DNA of 64,000 nt from CAVQHY01 sp963712465 (GTDB taxonomy: Bacteria > Actinomycetota > Thermoleophilia > Gaiellales > Gaiellaceae), in contig CAVQHY010000004.1 in the NCBI GenBank assembly GCA_963712465.1, positions 496,001 to 560,000 of the forward strand, written 5' to 3'. The translations under genes and the position numbers were made by a program. The first letter of the stretch is position 1. The number at the start of each line of letters is the position of its first letter. The notes beneath the pieces were generated by a model, which saw only the letters and a program-made list of their open reading frames with translations, was not told where the DNA came from and did no database searches. Shown here in pieces: positions 58,667-64,000 of this stretch.

Positions 58667-59737
58667 GTGAAGACGCGGGCCGCGCTCTTCCGGGCCGCTG
58701 GAGAGCCGCTCGACGTGTGTGAGATCGACGTCGAGGAGCCGGGGCCCGACGATGTCCTCGTCCGGATCACGGCGACGGGCGTCTGTGGCTCCGACCTCCA
58801 CCTCGTCCGCGGCGAGTGGCTCCGCCCGACTCCGATGGTGCTCGGGCACGAGGGCGCCGGCGTCGTCGAGAGGGTCGGCGATCGCGTCGAAGGGCTCTTG
58901 GAGGGCGAACGCGTCGTCCTCCACTGGGCGCCCTCGTGCGGGCTGTGCGATCAGTGTGTGCGCGGGAGGCCGTACGTGTGCGTTCCGCTGCGGACGGGGA
59001 TCGCGAACGGAACGCTGGCCGACGGGACCACGCGGCTCACGCTCGACGGCGAGACCGTCTACCGCATGACCGCGATCGGGGCCATGGCCGAGCGGATGGT
59101 CTTGCCCGCGAAGGCGGTCCTGCCGATTCCGGACGACCTCTCCCTCGAGCAGGCGGCCCTGATCGGGTGTGCCGCGCTCACGGGAATCGGAGCGGTGCTG
59201 AACCGCGCCCGGGTCGAGAAGGGCGCGAGCGTCGTCGTCATCGGGGCCGGCGGCGTCGGCCAGTTCGCCGTCCAGGGTGCCCGAATCGCGGGGGCAGCGC
59301 GGATCGTCGCCGTCGATCCCGTTCAGGCGCGCCGCGACCAGGCACTGCGGCTCGGCGCGACGGAGGCGTGCCCGCCCGACGAACTCGACGGGCAGTTCGA
59401 CTACGCCTTCGACGCGGTCGGCGGCGAAGCCACGTTCGCTCTTGCGCTTCGCTCGGCGCGAGGGGCCGGCACGGTCGTCGCGGTCGGCATGGCGGCCGCC
59501 GGCGTCACCTACGCGCTCCCCCCGGGTGAGCTGACGAACGAGGAGAAGGTGGTGACCGGCTCGCTGTACGGCTCGGAGGATCCGGCGACGATGCTCCCGC
59601 GCGTGCTCGAGCTGGTTCGGGCGGGCACGCTCGATCTCGAGCACGCGCTCGGTCCCTCGTTCCCGCTCGAGCGCGTGAACGAGGCCGTCGAGGCGAGCCT
59701 CGCCGGCGTCGCCGGCCGCGTTCTCGTCGCCCCCTGA
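58667..59737 (+). CDS. Zinc-dependent alcohol dehydrogenase (MDR family)
   Basis: A 356-residue dehydrogenase, similar to the one at 20995. Catalytic zinc ligands are Cys in TGVCGSDLH and His-Glu in VLGHEGAG, and the structural zinc cluster is CGLCDQCVRGRPYVC. The cofactor loop is VVIGAGGVGQFAVQGARIAG. It starts at a GTG 5 bp after the isochorismatase-like stop, so the two are co-transcribed. Substrate unknown; aromatic or long-chain alcohols are typical of this subgroup. Confidence 0.86.
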   Translation: MKTRAALFRAAGEPLDVCEIDVEEPGPDDVLVRITATGVCGSDLHLVRGEWLRPTPMVLGHEGAGVVERVGDRVEGLLEGERVVLHWAPSCGLCDQCVRGRPYVCVPLRTGIANGTLADGTTRLTLDGETVYRMTAIGAMAERMVLPAKAVLPIPDDLSLEQAALIGCAALTGIGAVLNRARVEKGASVVVIGAGGVGQFAVQGARIAGAARIVAVDPVQARRDQALRLGATEACPPDELDGQFDYAFDAVGGEATFALALRSARGAGTVVAVGMAAAGVTYALPPGELTNEEKVVTGSLYGSEDPATMLPRVLELVRAGTLDLEHALGPSFPLERVNEAVEASLAGVAGRVLVAP

Positions 59738-59793
59738 CGGAGATCCTCGCACCGGGGTCATGAATCGGCGGCCCTGCGCCGATCTAGCGCAGG

Positions 59794-61635
59794 ATGACCG
59801 AGATCGAGGGCATCCTCGAGCACATCATCGACGGCGCCGTCGTGCTGGACGCGAACGCCACCGTGGTCTTCGCCAACCCGGACTGCCAGCGGATCTTCGC
59901 GCGCGACCGGCTGGAGCTGGTCGGCCTCCCCCTGGCGCAGCTCTTCACCGAGCTTCCGGCCGACTGGCCGTCCCCCGGTCGCCACCACGTCGAGGCCCGG
60001 CGCTCGAACGGGACGCTCGTACCCCTGCGCGCGACCCTCACTCCTGTCGGCGACGCGCTGGTCGTGACGCTGCAGGAGCGCGCCTACGCCAACGTCACCC
60101 CCGTCCTGCACGAGGCGGCCGAGGATCCGGGACGCATGTTCGAGAGCATCGCCGACGCCGTCGACGCCTTTCTCTTCGCCGGCGAGCTCGACGGCTCGGG
60201 CTGGTATCTGCCCATCCTCCACGGGCCTGGGCTCGACCGGCTCCTGGGCGGCGATGTCGACTACGAGGACGCGAACCGCCTCTACGACACGTGTATCGAA
60301 CCGGAGGACTACCCCGCGTTCGAGCGTCTCTACGATCACGAGCGACGCGTGCCGGGGGAGGTCGAGGAGGCCACCTACAGGCTCCGCGGGCTCGACGGGC
60401 GGACCCGCTGGGTGCGAGAACGGTCGGTGCTTCGCGAGACAGACGGCCGCTTCATGCTCTACGGCGTCGTCTTCGACGCGACGGCGGAGATCGAGGCGCG
60501 AGCCGAGATCGAGCGGCGGTCACGCACCGACCAGCTCACCGGCCTCTGGAATCGCCCACACCTCGTCGACGCGCTCTCCGCAGAGCTGGAGCGAGCACGC
60601 CGGGAAGGGCGCCTCCCCGGATTGCTCATGGTCGACCTCGACCATTTCAAGCCGACCAACGACACCTACGGTCATGCGGTCGGCGACACCGTTCTCCGGG
60701 AGATTGCTCAGCGGCTTCGGGGCGCGGTCCGACGCTACGACGTCGTCGCGCGCTGGGGCGGGGAGGAGTTCGGCATCCTCGTCCCGGGCGTCGAGAGCGA
60801 CGAGGCGGTCTTCGCGGTCGCGGAGTCGGTCAGGCGCGCGATCGAGGCCGCGCCGGTCGCCCTCGACGGCGACCGGCTCCTCAACGTCACCGCGTCCGTC
60901 GGCGGCGTGCTCGCCAACGACGGGCTCTGGTCGGTGGAAGCGCTCGTGGACGCGGCCGACCGGGCGCTCTACGCGGCGAAGCGCCACGGGCGCAACCGCA
61001 CGACGCTCGCTAGCGAGCTCACCGTCGAGGACTATGCCGCCGAGGAGCCCGAGGCCCTACGGCTCGCGCAGGCACTCGCTCTGTCCGCGAGCGCCCGGGA
61101 GCGCATGCCCGAGGATCACGTGCGCCAGGTCTCGGATCTGGCCGGCCAGATCGCGGTGCGGCTCGGCTTGACCGAGGACGCCGTCATGCGCTGCCGGCTC
61201 GGGGGCTGGCTGCACGATCTCGGCAAGGTCGCCATTCCGGACCGGGTGCTGACGAAGCGCGCCCCGCTCGACAACGAGGAGTGGGACGTCATGCGCACGC
61301 ACTCCGAGATCGGGGAGCAGATCGTGCGCCGGATCGCGGGCCTTGCGCAGGCCGCCCTCGTCGTTCGTCACCATCACGAGCGCGTCGACGGCGGTGGGTA
61401 CCCGGACGGGCTGGTCGGCGACGGGATCCCGATCGAGGCGCGGATCGTCGCGGTCGCAGACGCGTTCTCGGCGATCGTGACCGACCGCGTCTACCGACCG
61501 GCGCGAAGCCGCGAGGAGGCGCTCGTCGAGCTCCGGGCCTGCGCCGGCGTCCACCACGATCCCGCGTGCATCGAGGCGCTGGCCGCAGTGCTCGACGATC
61601 CCGCCGGGGTCGTGTTCGCGCCGTTCCTTCGCTAG
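59794..61635 (+). CDS. PAS-GGDEF-HD-GYP protein (diguanylate cyclase/c-di-GMP phosphodiesterase)
   Basis: A 613-residue cytoplasmic signalling protein. The first 230 residues contain two PAS-like domains (ILEHIIDGAVVLDANATVVF at the start; RLRGLDGRTRWVRERSVL ends the second). A GGDEF domain follows (about 240-410) with the active site RWGGEEFGIL and an inhibitory RxxD site five residues before it (RRYD). An HD-GYP domain (about 430-613) has HDLGKVAIPD and HHERVDGGGYPDG. All catalytic residues are intact, so it may both make and break cyclic di-GMP or switch between the two. The TAG stop is the insertion site of the 160-bp element. Confidence 0.92.
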   Translation: MTEIEGILEHIIDGAVVLDANATVVFANPDCQRIFARDRLELVGLPLAQLFTELPADWPSPGRHHVEARRSNGTLVPLRATLTPVGDALVVTLQERAYANVTPVLHEAAEDPGRMFESIADAVDAFLFAGELDGSGWYLPILHGPGLDRLLGGDVDYEDANRLYDTCIEPEDYPAFERLYDHERRVPGEVEEATYRLRGLDGRTRWVRERSVLRETDGRFMLYGVVFDATAEIEARAEIERRSRTDQLTGLWNRPHLVDALSAELERARREGRLPGLLMVDLDHFKPTNDTYGHAVGDTVLREIAQRLRGAVRRYDVVARWGGEEFGILVPGVESDEAVFAVAESVRRAIEAAPVALDGDRLLNVTASVGGVLANDGLWSVEALVDAADRALYAAKRHGRNRTTLASELTVEDYAAEEPEALRLAQALALSASARERMPEDHVRQVSDLAGQIAVRLGLTEDAVMRCRLGGWLHDLGKVAIPDRVLTKRAPLDNEEWDVMRTHSEIGEQIVRRIAGLAQAALVVRHHHERVDGGGYPDGLVGDGIPIEARIVAVADAFSAIVTDRVYRPARSREEALVELRACAGVHHDPACIEALAAVLDDPAGVVFAPFLR

Positions 61636-61795
61636 TGCTCCGTCCCGGAAGTCGCTTGATGATCCTGGCGCGCGAAAAGCAAGCCGGGCAAGGACGCAGG
61701 GAGCCCCGATATCGGGACATATCGGGGCGACTGAGGACGCAGCGCGGCGCCGCTTTGCAGCCGCCCAGAGCGCCAGTGACTTCCGGGACGGAGCA
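61636..61795 (-). mobile_element. 160-bp MITE-like element, copy 2
   Basis: Opposite orientation to copy 1 at 9896 and the same length. The terminal inverted repeats are perfect over 18 bp (TGCTCCGTCCCGGAAGTC), and the flanks are CTAG on both sides (61632-61635 and 61796-61799), a 4-bp target duplication. The left CTAG is the stop of the GGDEF/HD-GYP gene and the stop of the permease gene is a second CTAG 7 bp beyond the right flank. A central palindrome (GCCCCGATATCGGG and its partner) may fold as RNA. Confidence 0.78.
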
Positions 61796-61802
61796 CTAGG
61801 CG

Positions 61803-62891
61803 CTAGAGCGGCTCGGGTGTGGCGTCGCCGGCCGCGGTCGCGCGCCGGCTGTCACGAAACGCATCGACGAGGATCAGGATCCCCTTCGTCACCGGAACGG
61901 CGAGCAGCGCCCCGACGATCCCGAAGAGGGCGGTGAACGCGATCACGGTCACGACCGAGACGAACGGGTGGATCTCGACGGTCCTCTTGAAGACCTTGGG
62001 TGTGATCAGGTTGTTCTCGATCTGCTGGTAGGCGATCAGGATGACGCCGATCGCCACGCCTTTCCACCACTCGTCGAGCAGACCGACGATGACGACGGGG
62101 ATCGTGCCGATCGTGGCGCCGATGTTCGGGATCAGGTCGGTGATCCCGACGAAGAGCGACAGCGGCGCCGCCCCGGGGATGCCGAGGAGCTTCATCGAGA
62201 CGAAGCACGTCATGCCGGCGATGAACGCGATCAGAAACTTGCCGTACCAGTAGCCGGTGTTCATCTCGAAGATCTCGCGCATCGCCCCGAGCGCCGGCCG
62301 GCGGGTCGCCTCGGGCAAGAGGTTCGCCGCGCGATTCTTGAGCTCACGGCCGTAGACCAGGAAGTAGAGCGTGAAGGTGAAGATCATGAAGATGGCGAAG
62401 CCGCCGCTGACGAGCGCTCCGATCAGGTCGAGCGCCTTGCCCGATCCGAAGAAGTTCGCGCTGTCGGCGGCCGTGTCGCCTGCGGTGTCGATCGCCCCCT
62501 CCGCGTTGAGCGACTGCGCGATACTCGAGCTCTTGAGCTGGTCGACGTACTCCGGGATATTGGTCTTGAGCTCCTTCGCACCGTCCACGATCGGGGGGAT
62601 GAGCGCAAACGCGAAGAAGAGGATGACGCCGCCGATGACGAGAAACGCGCACGTCGTGGCCTTGCCGCGACCCATGCCGCGACGCTGGAAGATGCGCACG
62701 AGCGGCTCGATCGAGAAGGCCAGGAACCCCGCTGCCACGAGCCAGATGATCGTCTCGCGGACGAGCCACACCGCGATCAGAAGCGCCGCGACGGCGAGCA
62801 CGACGGCCAGCACCGCTGCCGTGGTGCCGATGAAGAAGCGTCGGTTTGGCGTGCCCTCGGGAGTCGCCCGTCGTGCAGCTTCGTCGCTCAT
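61803..62891 (-). CDS. AI-2E family transporter (PerM/UPF0118)
   Basis: A 362-residue membrane protein of normal length. It has about eight transmembrane helices, including VLAVVLAVAALLIAVWLV, FALIPPIVDG, FAIFMIFTFTLYFLVYG and the C-terminal ILIAYQQIENNLITPKVF, which is the family signature. The extramembrane region between helices 3 and 4 (about residues 105-165) matches the PerM layout. The family exports autoinducer-2 or peptides in some bacteria, but for most members the substrate is unknown. Convergent to the GGDEF/HD-GYP gene. Confidence 0.88.
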   Translation of the reverse strand: MSDEAARRATPEGTPNRRFFIGTTAAVLAVVLAVAALLIAVWLVRETIIWLVAAGFLAFSIEPLVRIFQRRGMGRGKATTCAFLVIGGVILFFAFALIPPIVDGAKELKTNIPEYVDQLKSSSIAQSLNAEGAIDTAGDTAADSANFFGSGKALDLIGALVSGGFAIFMIFTFTLYFLVYGRELKNRAANLLPEATRRPALGAMREIFEMNTGYWYGKFLIAFIAGMTCFVSMKLLGIPGAAPLSLFVGITDLIPNIGATIGTIPVVIVGLLDEWWKGVAIGVILIAYQQIENNLITPKVFKRTVEIHPFVSVVTVIAFTALFGIVGALLAVPVTKGILILVDAFRDSRRATAAGDATPEPL

Positions 62892-62948
62892 CGTCCAGAA
62901 CGGGTTCTGCGGCAGGAGTCCCGATCCTGCGAGACAACTGGGACGTCT

Positions 62949-63860
62949 GTGCCCGGTCTAGATCAACGGGGAGGGCAGGAGCCCCCGGGGTCGCCGAGGC
63001 ACGCCCGGCTCGAGGCGGTTCGCGGGCGGGCCGTCGTCGCTCGTGCGCGGCTCGAGCAGGAGCGACCGGCGCACGAGTCTGTCGAGATCGGATTCCGCTG
63101 GCTCCTCCGCGACAAGGAGATCGCCGGGGGCGTGCTCGGCGGCGGCCTCGCCTACCGCTTCTTCTTCTGGGTCCTCTCGCTGTCCGTCGTTGCCGCCGGA
63201 GGCGTCGGATTCCTGTCGCGAGCGAACGCCGGAAGGGTTGCCGCGGAGACGGGAGCGAGCGAGTCGCTCGCCCAGACCGTCGCGACGGCGGCGCAGCAGT
63301 CGGGAACGTCGCGCTGGTGGCTTCTGCTCACCGGCATCACGCTTCTCCTCTGGTTCAGCCTGGGCCTCCTGCGCGCCCTCCGGCTCGTGCATGCAGCCGC
63401 CTGGCGAGTCCCCCTGCCCCCGTTTCGCAAGGCTCCCATGGCGATGGCGACGGTGGTCGCCACGCCGTTTGCGTTCCTGCTGCTCGCGGCCGCGGCAGGG
63501 TGGGTACGGGTCAACGTCGGGTTCCTGCCGGGCCTCGTCGCGACACTCGCAGTGCTCGTCGTGTTCGCGGCTCTGTGGCTTCGGGCCTCGATCTGGCTGC
63601 CGTCGCCAGACGTCCCCTGGACGGCGTTCCTCCCCGGAGCCGTAGTGTTCGGGCTCGGGGTGGAGGCGCTCCACCTCTTCAGCGTCTACTTCCTCGAAGC
63701 CAAGCTCTCGGACGCATCCCAGCTGTACGGCGCCCTGGGGCTGGCGACGACCGCGCTCTTCTACCTGTTTCTCCTTGGCCGCGGGGTCGTGTGGGCGGCC
63801 GAGCTGAACGCAGTCGTTTGGGAGGTGCGGAGCTCGCGAGACAGCCAGGGCTCGATGTGA
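62949..63860 (+). CDS. YihY/virulence factor BrkB family protein
   Basis: About 303 residues from the chosen GTG. After a polar N-terminus of about 55 residues, FRWLLRDKEIAGGVLGGGLA begins the YihY domain. Six hydrophobic helices follow, among them FFFWVLSLSVVAAGGVGFL, WLLLTGITLLLWFSLGLLRA, MATVVATPFAFLLLAAAAGW and ALGLATTALFYLFLLGRG. The protein was long misnamed ribonuclease BN; its role is unknown, perhaps envelope transport. It diverges from the AI-2E gene. The start is uncertain because the frame is open further upstream. Confidence 0.82.
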   Translation: MPGLDQRGGQEPPGSPRHARLEAVRGRAVVARARLEQERPAHESVEIGFRWLLRDKEIAGGVLGGGLAYRFFFWVLSLSVVAAGGVGFLSRANAGRVAAETGASESLAQTVATAAQQSGTSRWWLLLTGITLLLWFSLGLLRALRLVHAAAWRVPLPPFRKAPMAMATVVATPFAFLLLAAAAGWVRVNVGFLPGLVATLAVLVVFAALWLRASIWLPSPDVPWTAFLPGAVVFGLGVEALHLFSVYFLEAKLSDASQLYGALGLATTALFYLFLLGRGVVWAAELNAVVWEVRSSRDSQGSM

Positions 63861-63935
63861 AACCCGGCCAGGTCCCGCGCCGCAGCGGCTCCGCGTTCGC
63901 AATGCTTCCCGCCTCGTCGACCGAAGGAGGAGAGC

Positions 63936-64000
63936 ATGAGCGAGCGCGAGGAGATTCGGGTGGCCACGCAGTCGGAGCCGATCAGCCACTACACGGACGC
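63936..64000 (+). CDS. RidA-like protein (3' truncated by window edge)
   Basis: Only the first 22 codons are present: MSEREEIRVATQSEPISHYTDA. The SEPISHYTDA segment resembles the N-terminal strand of RidA/YjgF proteins (AP...PYSQA in others). GAAGGAGGAG is a strong ribosome-binding site 5 nt from the ATG, so this is a real gene start. The family call rests on one strand only. Confidence 0.5.
   Translation, partial: MSEREEIRVATQSEPISHYTD

Noticed and set aside
1..64000. tRNA, rRNA or riboswitch genes
   Set aside because: I looked for cloverleaf T-loop sequences, rRNA landmarks and known riboswitch cores and could not support any; a covariance-model search would be decisive.

Overview
The window is about 70% G+C, gene-dense, full of GTG/ATG-TGA stop/start overlaps, and rich in actinobacterial-type families. 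I read it as a chromosomal stretch of a high-GC actinobacterium, possibly of the Thermoleophilia (Gaiella/Solirubrobacter type). That placement is inferred from composition and gene style; no rRNA, tRNA or other marker gene is present. I saw no CRISPR array, prophage or replication origin.

Layout. 1-13.4 kb (+): a long carbohydrate/sugar-acid catabolic run (enolase-superfamily dehydratase, two Zn alcohol dehydrogenases if the later cluster is counted, two xylose-isomerase-like epimerases, two Gfo/Idh/MocA dehydrogenases, several SDRs, an aldehyde dehydrogenase, an MBL hydrolase, an aldose-epimerase-like protein, a cupin and a 3-hydroxyisobutyrate-dehydrogenase-like enzyme). 13.5-19.1 kb: MFS transporter, SDRs, amidohydrolase and an RTX-type repeat protein. 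19.1-33.4 kb: a second catabolic island headed by a LacI-family regulator, with three matching LacI-type operators (19930, 23396, 33404). It holds an alcohol dehydrogenase, FAD oxidoreductase, metallophosphoesterase, APC permease, SDRs, two paralogous enolase-superfamily genes on opposite strands, an AstE/AspA-like deacylase, RidA, an Ldh-type dehydrogenase and an SDR. 33.4-41.9 kb (-): 6-phosphogluconate dehydrogenase, HAD phosphatase, APH-like kinase, acyl-CoA dehydrogenase, 2-oxoacid dehydrogenase E1 alpha/beta, SDR and MBL hydrolase. 42-44.5 kb: an internally deleted IS481-type element beside a two-component system. 44.6-52.2 kb: membrane proteins, a MoxR-DUF58-VWA-HtrA envelope operon, a DUF6325-like gene with an arginine-rich micropeptide, and a second HtrA. 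52.3-59.7 kb: NudC, cupin, a CoxD-CoxE-(split XdhC) molybdo-hydroxylase maturation set, SMP-30 lactonase, isochorismatase-like protein and alcohol dehydrogenase. 59.8-64 kb: a PAS-GGDEF-HD-GYP protein, AI-2E-type permease, YihY/BrkB protein and the start of a RidA gene.

Between genes there are four dispersed repeat types: (i) a G-rich 19-mer ending in GGGAG, found exactly 4 nt upstream of four start codons; (ii) hairpins built on GGGG(A/T)CAG(G/A)CCCC; (iii) a 160-bp element with terminal inverted repeats, present twice in opposite orientation; (iv) the IS481 relic. The insertions of types iii and iv all sit on CTAG at a TAG stop codon.

About sixteen indels between 7.58 and 11.21 kb break four consecutive genes, and one more breaks the gene at 22.1 kb. 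Eleven of the seventeen can be repaired by restoring one collapsed CGCG. This looks like a consensus-sequence artefact more than true decay, so the affected genes are given as broken as read, with their probable intact identity.
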